Origin: Halovivax ruber XH-70
GTDB taxonomy: Archaea > Halobacteriota > Halobacteria > Halobacteriales > Natrialbaceae
Direction of reading: 5' to 3'
DNA length: 64,000 nt
Assembly (NCBI RefSeq): GCF_000328525.1
Contig: NC_019964.1
Span: 2,232,001 to 2,296,000 of the forward strand
Shown here: positions 52,174 through 61,183 of the stretch, piece by piece
How positions within the stretch are numbered: position 1 is the stretch's first letter
How the letters are laid out: every line of letters starts with the position of its first letter
Position numbers and translations under genes: made by a program
The notes under the pieces: model-generated
What the model was told of the DNA's origin: nothing
Seen by the model: only the letters and a program-made list of their open reading frames with translations
Databases searched by the model: none

Positions 52174-53106
52174 CTAGGGGTACGTGAACCACTCCTCGTG
52201 GTCGTCGGTGCGGCGTTCGACGACGTCGAAGAAGCGGGTCTGGAGTTCCTCGGTGATGGGGCCGCGGGAGCCGTCGCCGATCTCGACGTTGTCGACGCGT
52301 TTGATCGGGGTGACTTCGGCGGCGGAGCCGGTGAAGAAGAGTTCGTCGGCGGTGTGGAGTTCGCCGCGGGAGATGGTGGCGCCGTCGTGGACGGTGTAGC
52401 CGAGCTCGCGGGCGAGCGTGATGACGGTGTCGCGGGTGATGCCGTCGAGGATGGATTCGGCGAGGCCGGGCGTGTAGAGTTCGCCGTCGCGGACGAGGAA
52501 GATGTTCTCGCCGGGGCCTTCGGCGACGTTGCCCTCCTTGTTGAGGACGATGGCTTCGGCGTAGCCGTTGCGGCGGGCCTCCTCGCCGGCGAGCATGCTG
52601 TTGACGTAGAGGCCGGTGGTCTTGGCGTTGGTCGGGATCTGGCTGGAGGCGTGTTTCCGCCAGGAGGAGACCATCACGTCGATGCCGTTTTCGAGGGCGT
52701 CCTCGCCGAGATAGGTGCCCCACGGCCAGACGGCGATGGCGGTGCGGGTCGGACAGTCGCCGGGGCTGACACCCAGCGACTCGTAGCCGTAGAACGCGAG
52801 CGGGCGGATGTAACAGGAGGCCAGATCCTGTCGCCGGATGAGTTCCATCGTGGCCTCGGTGAGTTCTTCGCGCGTGTGGTCGATCTCCATCTCGTAGGGT
52901 TTCGCAGAATTGTAGAGGCGATCTAGGTGTTCCGGCCAGCGGAAGAGAGCGGGGCCGTCCTCGGTTTCGTAGCAGCGAGCGCCCTCGAAGATGCCGGTTC
53001 CGTAGTGCATCGCGTGCGTGAGGACGTGGATCTGGGCGTCCTCCCAGTCGACGAACTCGCCGTCCATCCAGATCGTGTCGACGTCCATCTCGTCGAAGCT
53101 TGCCAT
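52174..53106 (-). CDS. ilvE: Branched-chain amino acid aminotransferase
   Basis: 310 residues, fold-type IV PLP enzyme. Characteristic elements are HAMHYGTGIFEGARCY, YIRPLAFYGYESLGVSPGD, the PLP lysine segment TNAKTTGLYVNSMLAGEEARR, AIVLNKEGNVAEGPGENIFLV and FFTGSAAEVTPIKRVDN. It interconverts Leu, Ile and Val with their 2-oxo acids. The minus-strand TTTTAAG about 25-33 bases before the ATG is a plausible TATA element. Confidence 0.94.
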   Translation of the reverse strand: MASFDEMDVDTIWMDGEFVDWEDAQIHVLTHAMHYGTGIFEGARCYETEDGPALFRWPEHLDRLYNSAKPYEMEIDHTREELTEATMELIRRQDLASCYIRPLAFYGYESLGVSPGDCPTRTAIAVWPWGTYLGEDALENGIDVMVSSWRKHASSQIPTNAKTTGLYVNSMLAGEEARRNGYAEAIVLNKEGNVAEGPGENIFLVRDGELYTPGLAESILDGITRDTVITLARELGYTVHDGATISRGELHTADELFFTGSAAEVTPIKRVDNVEIGDGSRGPITEELQTRFFDVVERRTDDHEEWFTYP

Positions 53107-53214
53107 AAGAGAGGGATGGCGCGGCCATCTCTTAAAACCACGAGTGACGGTTTCGGCAGGGAGTACCGCGAGATGCGAGAAGCGGCATATATTCCCTGTA
53201 ATAATCTAACCAAG

Positions 53215-53224
53215 TCATTTAATT
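53215..53224 (+). promoter_or_regulatory. AT-rich promoter element of the NhaC-like gene
   Basis: CATTTAATTA lies 25-34 bases before ATG 53249. It overlaps nothing else and argues for 53249 over the in-frame GTG at 53228, which is only a few bases after it. Confidence 0.45.
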
Positions 53225-53248
53225 AGCGTGAGGAATTACAACGAGGAG

Positions 53249-54703
53249 ATGAGCGAGTTCACTGCCCTCACCTACGAGGACATCGACGAGGCGAAACGAC
53301 CCAGTCTCGGCGAGGCTCTCGTGCCGGTCGTCGCCATCGTCGTCGCCCTCGGCGTCGGCTCCGGCTATCTCGGCCTCGCGCCGCACGCCCCGCTTCTCTG
53401 GAGTATCACGTTTACGGGACTGTTCGCCCGGTACCGACTCGGCTACGACTGGGACGGCGTCTACGACGCTGCAGCCGCCGGCCTCCGGATGGGGCTACAG
53501 GCGATTCTCATCCTGTTCGTCATCTACGGTCTCATCGCCACGTGGACCAGCGCCGGCACCATCCCCGGCCTGATGTACTACGGCCTCGGTGCGCTGTCAC
53601 CGACCGTCTTCCTGCCGGCGACAGCCATCCTCTCGGCGATCGTCGCCTTTGCCATCGGTTCCTCGTGGACCACCGTCGGCACCCTCGGCGTCGCCTTTAT
53701 CGGGATCGGGAGTGGCCTCGGGGTCTCCGCGCCGATGACCGCGGGCGCCATCGTCTCCGGCGCCTACGCCGGCGACAAGCAGAGCCCGCTCTCGGACACC
53801 ACGAACCTCGCCGCCGCCGTCACCAACAGCGGCCTCTACGATCACATCAGGGCGATGCGGACCGGGACCGCCGTCGCGTTCGGCCTATCGCTGGTCGCGT
53901 ACGCTGGCCTCGGCGTCTACGCGATTTCTGGCGGCGGTGCAGACGTCGCGAGCATCAGCGAACCGCTCGCGAACTCGTACGCGCTCGGGCCCCTGGTCTT
54001 CCTGCCGCTAGTGGTCACGTTCGGGCTCGCCATCCGTGGCTACCCGCCGCTGCCGTCGTTGATCGCCGGCATCTTCGCCGGCGTATTCACCACGATACTC
54101 GTACAGGATGTCGGCTTCGCCGCCGCGTGGGACGTCTTTCTGAACGGCACCAGCCCCGAGACGGGCAGCGAACTCGTCAATGGCCTCCTGACGACTGGCG
54201 GCATCGCCGGCTCCGCGTGGACCATCGCCGTCGTCGTCGCCGCGCTCTCGCTCGGCGGCCTGCTCGAACGCACGGGCGTGCTCGCGACACTCGCCCACCA
54301 CCTCACCAGTGCCGTCTACTCACCCGGCTCCCTCGTCGCCGGCACCGGCGCCGCCGCGATGGTGACGAACGCGTTCTCCGCCCAGCAGTACATGAGCATC
54401 GTCGTCCCCGGCATGAGCCTCCGCAGCCTCTACGAGGAGTACGGCCTCGACGAGACCGACCTCTCCCGGGCCGTCGAAGCCGCCGGCACCCCCACGGGGC
54501 CGCTGTTCCCGTGGCACGCCGGCGCCGTCTACATGACCGGCGTGCTGTTCCCGAACGTCGCCGGGGCCACCTCGTGGCTGTGGCTGCCGTTCTACTTCTT
54601 CGGGTTCCTCTCGCCGCTCGTCCTCTTCGCGATGGCGTTCTCCGGTCACGGCTACGACCAAAGTCGTGACCGCGTGGACGCCGCTGTCGTCGCCAACGAC
54701 TGA
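53249..54703 (+). CDS. nhaC: NhaC-family Na+/H+ antiporter
   Basis: 484 residues from ATG 53249 with about 11-12 membrane helices. NhaC-type stretches include IGSSWTTVGTLGVAFIGIGSGLG, the conserved SGAYAGDKQSPLSDTTNLAA loop, SAWTIAVVVAALSLGG, and VAGTGAAAMVTNAFSAQQYMSIVVPG. It exchanges cytoplasmic Na+ for protons, useful for salt homeostasis; some NhaC relatives carry other substrates (malate/lactate). Confidence 0.88.
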   Translation: MSEFTALTYEDIDEAKRPSLGEALVPVVAIVVALGVGSGYLGLAPHAPLLWSITFTGLFARYRLGYDWDGVYDAAAAGLRMGLQAILILFVIYGLIATWTSAGTIPGLMYYGLGALSPTVFLPATAILSAIVAFAIGSSWTTVGTLGVAFIGIGSGLGVSAPMTAGAIVSGAYAGDKQSPLSDTTNLAAAVTNSGLYDHIRAMRTGTAVAFGLSLVAYAGLGVYAISGGGADVASISEPLANSYALGPLVFLPLVVTFGLAIRGYPPLPSLIAGIFAGVFTTILVQDVGFAAAWDVFLNGTSPETGSELVNGLLTTGGIAGSAWTIAVVVAALSLGGLLERTGVLATLAHHLTSAVYSPGSLVAGTGAAAMVTNAFSAQQYMSIVVPGMSLRSLYEEYGLDETDLSRAVEAAGTPTGPLFPWHAGAVYMTGVLFPNVAGATSWLWLPFYFFGFLSPLVLFAMAFSGHGYDQSRDRVDAAVVAND

Positions 54704-54852
54704 TATCCTCGCTCTTCGATTCGTGAATCGCTACCCGCAGCAGTTCGGCCAGCGCTACGAGCGCACTGGCAAGCAATGGTGACAGTCGTGGGGCGTTCCA
54801 GAGACGGCGGACCGTCGTCCCAGGGACGCCGTTGAAGAGCGCGTCGAGCGAG

Positions 54853-55521
54853 TTACTCGCCGAGGACGTCCAGAATCTCGCTGCCCTCGAGATAGACGAG
54901 GTCGTGCCGGGCGGCGTAGGCACGGGCGTCGCGAGGCGTCACGGCGCCGCCGGTCTCGTCGTCTAACATCTCGCAGACGACGACGGCGGGGTCGGTGTCG
55001 GCCGCGTCGGCCAGGGCGAGGCCGAGTTCGGTGTGGCCCTCGCGCTGGGCGAGGCCCTCCGGGGCGGCCTTCAGCAGGTGGACGTGGCCGGGAACCCGGA
55101 ATCGATCGGCGAAATCGGCGGCGTCGGGGTTACCTGCGGCGTCCGCGAGTTCGCGGATCGTCAGCGATCGGTCGTCGTCGGTGATGCCGGTGTAGGTGTC
55201 GCGGTGGTTGACGGTGAGTGAAAACGACGAGCGGTCGTCGTAGCCGAGTTCGTGGTCACCAGCGGCGGGGTGATCCACCGCCTCCGTGTAGAACGGCAGG
55301 TCGAACGCCTCGGCGACCTCGTGAGAGAGGGCGACGCACACGAGGCCACCCGCGTCGTTGCGGAGACGGGCGACGGCGTCGGCGGTGACCGCCTCGGCGG
55401 GGTAGATCAGGTCGGTCTCGCCCTCGCGGTCGGCAGCGTCGTGGACACAGACGGGCTCACCGCGGCTGAAGGCGTCGATGGCGCGTTCCAGTGCGTTCGC
55501 GCCGGTCTGGTGGCCCGACAT
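54853..55521 (-). CDS. ribB: 3,4-dihydroxy-2-butanone 4-phosphate synthase
   Basis: 222 residues from ATG 55521, directly after the ribK stop; an in-frame ATG at 55539 would overlap ribK. The acidic metal loop is VHDAADREGETDLIYPAEAV, followed by MRNDAGGLVCVALS-like sequence (RLRNDAGGLVCVAL) and the substrate segments SFSLTVNHRDTYTGITDDDR and PGHVHLLKAAPEGLAQREGHTE. It makes the four-carbon precursor of riboflavin from ribulose 5-phosphate. It is coupled to ribK in one operon. Confidence 0.93.
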   Translation of the reverse strand: MSGHQTGANALERAIDAFSRGEPVCVHDAADREGETDLIYPAEAVTADAVARLRNDAGGLVCVALSHEVAEAFDLPFYTEAVDHPAAGDHELGYDDRSSFSLTVNHRDTYTGITDDDRSLTIRELADAAGNPDAADFADRFRVPGHVHLLKAAPEGLAQREGHTELGLALADAADTDPAVVVCEMLDDETGGAVTPRDARAYAARHDLVYLEGSEILDVLGE

Positions 55522-55522
55522 C

Positions 55523-56227
55523 TCAGTCGTCTCCGACATGGACGATCACCTGATCGCCGTCGGTCAGGTCGAGGCTGTCTCGGAGTTTCTCCGGGGCGAT
55601 GAGTTCGAGCTGGTCCTCGTCGTGGTGGGTTCGTTCCGGCGCGATCGTGTGGGCGTCCGTGTAGGTCTCGCCGTCGGCCGTTTCGATCGTGGCCGGGTGA
55701 CAGACCGCGGGGCCGTAGGTTCGCTCGTCGTCCTCCCAGCCGTCGATGGGAACAGGTTCGACGGCGTCCATCGCGCGGCGGCGACGGACGCTCTCGTCGC
55801 GAAGTTCGACGTTAAGCGTCCCGGGGAACGGATCGTAGCCGAGGCGGTCGTCGAACTGACGCTGATAGCCCGGGAGCGAGATGTAGTGGCGGCCCTCGCC
55901 CATGCCGCTGGTGATGGCTCCCTCGAGATCGACCTGGGGCGCCGTCTCGAAGAGGCGCCGGTACTCCTCGTAGGCGGCCCGCAGTTCGTGTTCACCTTCG
56001 TCCGTGACGACGACCCACTGGCCGTCGCTGACCGTGTCGCGCTCGATCAGCCCGGCGCTCTCGAGGCGCTGGAGGCGTCGCGAGGCCGTCTGGTTCGAGG
56101 CGTCGAGTTGCTCGGCGAGGTCGGCACACGAGATCTTGACGTCGCCTTCGAGCCCGCCCGTGAGGGCGAGCAACTTCAACGTGGCCCGTTCGTCGTGGCC
56201 CACGACCGACGTCGCTGTGACTGACAT
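55523..56227 (-). CDS. ribK: CTP-dependent riboflavin kinase with N-terminal winged helix
   Basis: 234 residues. Residues about 8-90 are a winged helix ([30 protein letters not shown]). The C-terminal archaeal RibK barrel (former DUF120) has [18 protein letters not shown]-like sequence ([18 protein letters not shown]), [22 protein letters not shown] and [15 protein letters not shown]. It phosphorylates riboflavin to FMN using CTP. Some archaeal homologues (RbkR) use the winged helix to repress riboflavin genes, so it may control its own operon with ribB. The stop and the ribB ATG are one base apart. Confidence 0.93.
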   Translation of the reverse strand: MSVTATSVVGHDERATLKLLALTGGLEGDVKISCADLAEQLDASNQTASRRLQRLESAGLIERDTVSDGQWVVVTDEGEHELRAAYEEYRRLFETAPQVDLEGAITSGMGEGRHYISLPGYQRQFDDRLGYDPFPGTLNVELRDESVRRRRAMDAVEPVPIDGWEDDERTYGPAVCHPATIETADGETYTDAHTIAPERTHHDEDQLELIAPEKLRDSLDLTDGDQVIVHVGDD

Positions 56228-56418
56228 ACCTCACGCTTCCGCCTCGGGCGGTAAAAGCATACCGGATGTGGGGTGCATTCCAGAAATGGAATACGGAGTA
56301 GCCGTCGCGAACGAGCCGTTTCTGTCCCAACTCAATCGGCTCCGGCGATATGAACCCGTCGGGTGCGGGAACCGGCGACTGCATCTGGTGCATCCGGGAA
56401 TCACATTCGCTGGCGGTG

Positions 56419-57873
56419 TCACTCCCGAATCAGCGGCGTGCCGTCGGCCTTCGGTCCGAGCCGCGGGCCCAGCGGGGACTCGTTCGGATCGACGACGCGG
56501 CGCTGTTCGTAGTCCGTCGACCGTTCGACGGGGATTCGACCGATCGATGAGATGAGGTCGGCGTAGTCGGCGACCGACCGGAACTCGCCGTACTCGCCGC
56601 CAGCGCGCTTCGTGATCTCCTCCGAGAGGATCGTCCCCATGAAGTCGTCGGCGCCACAGGCGAGCATCGAGAGGCCGCCCTCGTCGCCGTACTTCACCCA
56701 CGAGGACTGAATGTGTTCGATGTTGTCGAGGAAGAGGCGCGAGACGGCGATCATGAGTTCGTCCTCCGCGCGCGAGGCGCCGCCGGAGACGACGCCGTGC
56801 TCGTACAGCGGCGTGTTCTGGTGGATGAACGAGAGTGGGACGAACTCCGTGATCGCACCGTCGACGCGCGCTTGCAGGTCCCGGACCCGCTTCAGGTGCA
56901 GCGCGCGGTGGGCTTCGTTCTCCACGTGGCCGTACATGATCGTCGCCGTGAGCCCCATCCCGACGGAGGCGGCGGCTTCCATCGCGTCGAGCCACCCCTG
57001 GGTGTCGATCTTGCCGGGACAGATCACGTCACGTACCTCGTCGACGAGGATTTCGGCTGCAGTTCCTGGAACTGTATCGAGACCGGCCTCGTGGAGGCGC
57101 CGGTAGATCTCCTCGTAGGACCAGTCGGTGCCGCGACGGGCGTGGGCGGCCTCCTCTGGCGTCATCGAGTGGACGTGGACATCGTCGACGCTCATCGCCT
57201 CTATCTGGTCGACGTACGTCCCTGGATCAGTTTCGTAGGTTTCGGGGCGTTTGTAGTTCAGGTCGCGATAGGCCGCCTTCGGGCCGTGCTCGTCGACGTA
57301 CCCGTCCAGAATCGAGCGATGTTCGTCGTCGAGTGCGAACGCGGGATGGAGGCCGGAAACGGAGGTCACCTCGTAGATACCGCGATCGACTGCATCGGCG
57401 ACGATCTCGCGACTCTCCGCTGGCGTCTTGGTGAATCCCGGTACCTCGACACCGTCTGGGGCATCGTGATCGGATTCGAACGTGTGGGCGGCGTCCTTGA
57501 AGTTACAGAACAGGCACCCGACGTTGCACGCGGTCGTGACGTTGTTGTTCAGGTTCGCCACGAACGTGACCTCGTCGCCGACGATGTCCTGACGCCGATG
57601 ATCGGCGGCCTGGAGCACCTGCTCCTTCCGGCGCGTGTCGATCCCGTCGACGCCGGTCCCGGTCGTCAGCAGTTCGATCGCGTCGTCGACCGTGAGGCGG
57701 ACGCCGTCGCGGGCCTTTCCGAGCGCGTTCTCGAACGACTGGTCGGTCTCGGGGACGACGTCGAACGAGACGTCGAGCTCGTCGGCACCAGCCAGCTGCG
57801 CTCTCCCTTCGGCTCGGCCGTCGTCACCCGCTCCGGGTCGAGCGGCGTCACCCGCGCCCGCAGTTCCGTCCAT
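56419..57873 (-). CDS. cofH: FO synthase subunit CofH (radical SAM)
   Basis: 484 residues from ATG 57873. The radical SAM cluster motif is CNVGCLFC (C-x3-C-x2-C) preceded by NNVTTACN. The barrel shows VTSVSGLHPAF, MTPEEAAHARRGTDWSYEE, GLDTVPGTAAEILVDEVRD and the FVPLSFIHQNTPLYE segment typical of CofH. It builds the deazaflavin FO for coenzyme F420 together with CofG, which is not in the window. An 80-residue acidic N-terminal region precedes the barrel. Confidence 0.92.
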   Translation of the reverse strand: MDGTAGAGDAARPGAGDDGRAEGRAQLAGADELDVSFDVVPETDQSFENALGKARDGVRLTVDDAIELLTTGTGVDGIDTRRKEQVLQAADHRRQDIVGDEVTFVANLNNNVTTACNVGCLFCNFKDAAHTFESDHDAPDGVEVPGFTKTPAESREIVADAVDRGIYEVTSVSGLHPAFALDDEHRSILDGYVDEHGPKAAYRDLNYKRPETYETDPGTYVDQIEAMSVDDVHVHSMTPEEAAHARRGTDWSYEEIYRRLHEAGLDTVPGTAAEILVDEVRDVICPGKIDTQGWLDAMEAAASVGMGLTATIMYGHVENEAHRALHLKRVRDLQARVDGAITEFVPLSFIHQNTPLYEHGVVSGGASRAEDELMIAVSRLFLDNIEHIQSSWVKYGDEGGLSMLACGADDFMGTILSEEITKRAGGEYGEFRSVADYADLISSIGRIPVERSTDYEQRRVVDPNESPLGPRLGPKADGTPLIRE

Positions 57874-58121
57874 CAGGGAAGGGAATCCAGTGTACCCGCA
57901 AAAACGTGGTGGTCCCCGACGGATGTTGCTGGAACGAGTCAGTGTATCATGGTGCTGGAACGAGTCGGATCGGGCGAACTGTCGGGCCACACTGAAAGGT
58001 TGATGGGGGAGGGCCGCAGTTGCTCGGGTATGGACACCGGTGTGCAGGTCGCGTCGGGAAGCGTGATGGGCGACCGAGACGATATCGCGTCACGATCGAA
58101 TGCCCGGAACGCGGTGATCGC

Positions 58122-59141
58122 ATGACGTCAGTCAAGGAGTTTCAGATCGACGAACCGGCGACAGCGACCGAACTGGGTCGGGGCTCGTTCGTCTTCACCG
58201 ACGACTACTCGGTCTTCGACTGGGGAAAGATGCCCGACGAGATCCCCCAAAAAGGCGAGAGCCTCTGTACGATGGGGGCGTACAACTTCGAACGGCTGGA
58301 AGCTGCCGGGGTGGCGACACACTACCGCGGCGTGGTCGACAACGGACGGGCGGTCCCGCTGACCGACACGACCTCGCCACCGCGCGAGATGGCGATCGAC
58401 CTCACGCAAGTTCCCGACCTGCCACACGAAGGCCGCGACTACGACTACGACGCCTACCACGCCGACGCGGGCGAGAACTTCCTGATCCCCCTCGAGATCG
58501 TCTTCCGCAACCGTGTCCCCGTCGGGTCGAGTCTCCGCCGGCGGACCACCCCGGCCGACCACGGGCTCGACCTCGACACCTGGCCCGAGGAAGCCGTCGA
58601 TCTGGAGACCCCGATCGTGGAGTTCTCGACGAAGTACGAAGAGTCCGATCGCTACCTGGACCGTGCCGAAGCCGACGCGATCGCCGGCGCGGCAGCGATC
58701 GACGAGCTCGACTCACTCGCCCGCGAGGTCAATCGCATCGTCACGAAACAGGCGAGTGGCGCCGGCCTCGACCACCAGGACGGCAAGATCGAGTGTCTCT
58801 ACTACGAGGGCGAGATCCGCGTCGCCGACGTCGTCGGCACCTTCGACGAGAACCGCTTTGGCTACGAGGGCACACAGCTCTCGAAGGAGGTACTCCGCCA
58901 GCACCACAAGCGCACCCAGCCCGAGTGGGTCGACGCCGTCGACGCGGCGAAAGCCGAGGCCAAACGAACCGATCGGGCCGACTGGAAGGCCCTGTGTGAG
59001 CGGGAGCCGGAGCCCCTCGACGAGAGCGTGCTGCAGACCGCTCGCGACATGTATTGTGCCGGGACCAACGCCTACACGGGCACCGACCACTTCGACGCAC
59101 CGGCGCTGTCGACGGCCATCGGCGCCGTCAGTCGACTGTAG
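58122..59141 (+). CDS. purC: Phosphoribosylaminoimidazole-succinocarboxamide synthase
   Basis: 339 residues from ATG 58122. SAICAR-synthase features include the N-terminal ELGRGSFVFTDDYSVFDWGKMPD, the ATP and aspartate-binding loops IPLEIVFRNRVPVGSSLRRR, IVEFSTKYEESDRYL, GKIECLYYEGEIRVADVVGT and the C-terminal FGYEGTQLSKEVLRQ. It joins CAIR and aspartate with ATP in purine synthesis. It is longer than bacterial PurC by about 90 residues, as in haloarchaea. Confidence 0.93.
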   Translation: MTSVKEFQIDEPATATELGRGSFVFTDDYSVFDWGKMPDEIPQKGESLCTMGAYNFERLEAAGVATHYRGVVDNGRAVPLTDTTSPPREMAIDLTQVPDLPHEGRDYDYDAYHADAGENFLIPLEIVFRNRVPVGSSLRRRTTPADHGLDLDTWPEEAVDLETPIVEFSTKYEESDRYLDRAEADAIAGAAAIDELDSLAREVNRIVTKQASGAGLDHQDGKIECLYYEGEIRVADVVGTFDENRFGYEGTQLSKEVLRQHHKRTQPEWVDAVDAAKAEAKRTDRADWKALCEREPEPLDESVLQTARDMYCAGTNAYTGTDHFDAPALSTAIGAVSRL

Positions 59142-59282
59142 TCCCCGCGTGGTGGCGACCGGGACGCGTGATAGCGACCGAATTCACTCTTCTCACCGGC
59201 GGTCGTCCGTCGACCGTTGACTGGTCGGCCACCGTGTCTGGTCCTCGATACCGACTCGATCCTGGCTATCGACTCGATGCGC

Positions 59283-60590
59283 CTAGAGGTCGTACTGTTC
59301 GCGTACGAGGTGAGCGATGCCCCTGTCCTCGAGGACGGCCATCGGCGCGAGCATGTCGAGTTGCACCACGCCCGGGAGGCGACCGATCTGGACGCCGCCG
59401 GTGAACGTACAGCGCGCCCGGACCTCGCCTTCCGTCATCTCGAGCAGGTCGCCGGCGCGATCGAAGGCGTTCTGAGTCGCGTCGTTGATCGTCGCACCCG
59501 ACCCAATCACCTGGATCGGTCCCATGTCGTCTTCGAGGGTGGTCCGATGTGCGTCGGCGAGGTCGCGACCGGTCTCGCGCTCCGCGTCGCTGTAGGGTTT
59601 GCTGATGAACGGGAGGTCCGCCTCGTTCGGGAGGAGGAGCGGACCGTCGAGGTCCAACCCCTCGACGACCTCGACGTCCATCTCGACGGTGCCTGTGACG
59701 TCGGTGGTGTGCAGTGAGAGTTCGCCGTCGCCCTGGTTCGCGTGGAGGTCGCCGACGTAGACGCCCGCACCGTCGACCTTGACGGGGCAGATGAGCGTCG
59801 CGCCGGCCCGAACCTCCGGGACGTCCATATGGCCGTCGGTCCGGGCACCGAGGGCTGCCTCGCTCTCGAGGCCATATTCGTGTTCGGCGCCGATCAGAGA
59901 CTGACCAAAGTCGCCCGCGTTGTGGGAGTCAGGAATCGTCACGGACGGCGTCGTTCCGACGTTGCCGATGAACGGGCGAAGTCGACCGAGTGTCCCGGGC
60001 ATCTCCGTCGGTTCGTACAGCAGAATCGGGTGCTGGCGGGAATTTTCGGGGAGGTCCATCACCGATTCGGCGTCCTCGGCGAGGGCGTGCGCGCCCTCCT
60101 CGTCGACAGTCACGCCGACGGTGTGATCGTCGTCGAAGGCCACCGTGTACCCGTACTCGAACCCGAACGGGGAGGCGTTCGCGCCACACTCCGCACACCG
60201 AATCGCGTCCTCGCCAGTGCCCTCGACGACGGTTTCGGGCCACTCTGCGCCGCACTCCGGACAGCGGTGATCGACGAACGGGTCGTCGCCGAACGCGCCC
60301 TCGCGCTCCGCCATCGACCCCGTGCTGGTCGCGAGGCTCGTCACCTCGACGTCTCGGATCCGCAGCGCGACGGCGTCGCCGACCTCGGCACCCTCGACCC
60401 GGATCGGTCGGGTCACCTCGTGGCCGCCCCGGAAACTGGGCGTGATCATCGGCCCCCAGCAGCCGGGCGGCGTGTGTGTCGTGATCGTCCCGCCGTCGGC
60501 GACCGTGCCCGCCCACTCCTGGTCCGGCCCGACGAGTCCGGGTGTGTACCGGTCGACGAACAGTTCCTGCGCTACTTCTTGCTGTGCCAT
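59283..60590 (-). CDS. Acetamidase/formamidase family protein with zinc-ribbon insert
   Basis: 435 residues from ATG 60590. The FmdA-type core is present: TITTHTPPGCWGPMITPSFRGG, GNVGTTPSVTIPDSHNAGDFGQSL, VYVGDLHANQGDGELSLHTTD and GSGATINDATQNAFDRAGD. Between residues about 110 and 145 two CxxC pairs (HRCPECGAEW and IRCAECGANAS) form a zinc ribbon that the shorter paralogue at 17212-18177 lacks. It likely hydrolyses a short amide; the ribbon's role is unknown. Confidence 0.88.
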   Translation of the reverse strand: MAQQEVAQELFVDRYTPGLVGPDQEWAGTVADGGTITTHTPPGCWGPMITPSFRGGHEVTRPIRVEGAEVGDAVALRIRDVEVTSLATSTGSMAEREGAFGDDPFVDHRCPECGAEWPETVVEGTGEDAIRCAECGANASPFGFEYGYTVAFDDDHTVGVTVDEEGAHALAEDAESVMDLPENSRQHPILLYEPTEMPGTLGRLRPFIGNVGTTPSVTIPDSHNAGDFGQSLIGAEHEYGLESEAALGARTDGHMDVPEVRAGATLICPVKVDGAGVYVGDLHANQGDGELSLHTTDVTGTVEMDVEVVEGLDLDGPLLLPNEADLPFISKPYSDAERETGRDLADAHRTTLEDDMGPIQVIGSGATINDATQNAFDRAGDLLEMTEGEVRARCTFTGGVQIGRLPGVVQLDMLAPMAVLEDRGIAHLVREQYDL

Positions 60591-60687
60591 ACCAACCCAT
60601 ACTCTGCGGGCGGGCATAAGTTCGTCACCGGCACCGTTCGACACGCCTGCGCGAGCCGGCGCGCCTCCCCGCTCACTTCACGAAAAG

Positions 60688-60879
60688 TCTCGCTGCTCGC
60701 GGCTTCCTGCGGTCGCCGCTTGCCGTTCCGTGATCCTCGCCTTCGCTCGGATCTCGCTGCTCGCCGCTTCCTGCGGTCGCCGCTTGCCGTTCCGAGATTC
60801 TCGCTACCGCTCGAATCTCGCCGCTCACGGCTTCCTGCGGTCGCCGCTCGCCACTTCGAGGCGACTCACGTTCGTTCGC
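60688..60879. repeat. Three tandem copies of a 64-bp unit
   Basis: Units begin at 60688, 60752 and 60816, each with TCTCGC-x-GCTC-x-C-GGCTTCC-like opening and CTGCGGTCGCCGCT. The period is exactly 64 bases. The first two copies are the most similar; the third is more diverged and fades near 60875. It fills most of the gap between the acetamidase ATG and purS. It is not a coding repeat. Confidence 0.65.
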
Positions 60880-60931
60880 CGCCTCGCACAATACGAAAGC
60901 GTTTTTGAGCCTGCTCGCGCGCGTTCAGGTA

Positions 60932-61183
60932 ATGACAGCCTACACCGCGACGGTGACCGTGCGACTCAAGCACGGGGTGCTCGACCCCGAGGCCGAGACG
61001 ACGAAGCAGGCCTTAGAGCGCCTGGACTTCGAGCTCGACGCGCTGCGCTCGGCCGACCAGTTCGAGATCGACCTCGACGCGGCGGACGCCGACGCGGCCG
61101 CCGATCGGGCCGGGGAGATGGCCGAACGGCTGCTCGCGAACCCGACCATCCACGACTACGAGGTCGACGTCGCCCAGCGATGA
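60932..61183 (+). CDS. purS: Phosphoribosylformylglycinamidine synthase, PurS subunit
   Basis: 83 residues from ATG 60932. TATVTVRLKHGVLDPEAETT is the first strand and helix; LLANPTIHDYEVDVAQR closes the domain. PurS bridges PurL and PurQ in the archaeal/Gram-positive form of FGAM synthase. Its stop overlaps the purQ ATG by four bases. The tandem 64-base repeats lie just upstream. Confidence 0.9.
   Translation: MTAYTATVTVRLKHGVLDPEAETTKQALERLDFELDALRSADQFEIDLDAADADAAADRAGEMAERLLANPTIHDYEVDVAQR

Noticed and set aside
51824-52187. Open plus-strand frames across the long inverted repeat
   Set aside because: They have Arg/Ser/Pro-rich composition, overlap the repeat arms and lack a ribosome- or TATA-supported start; more likely shadows of a structural element.
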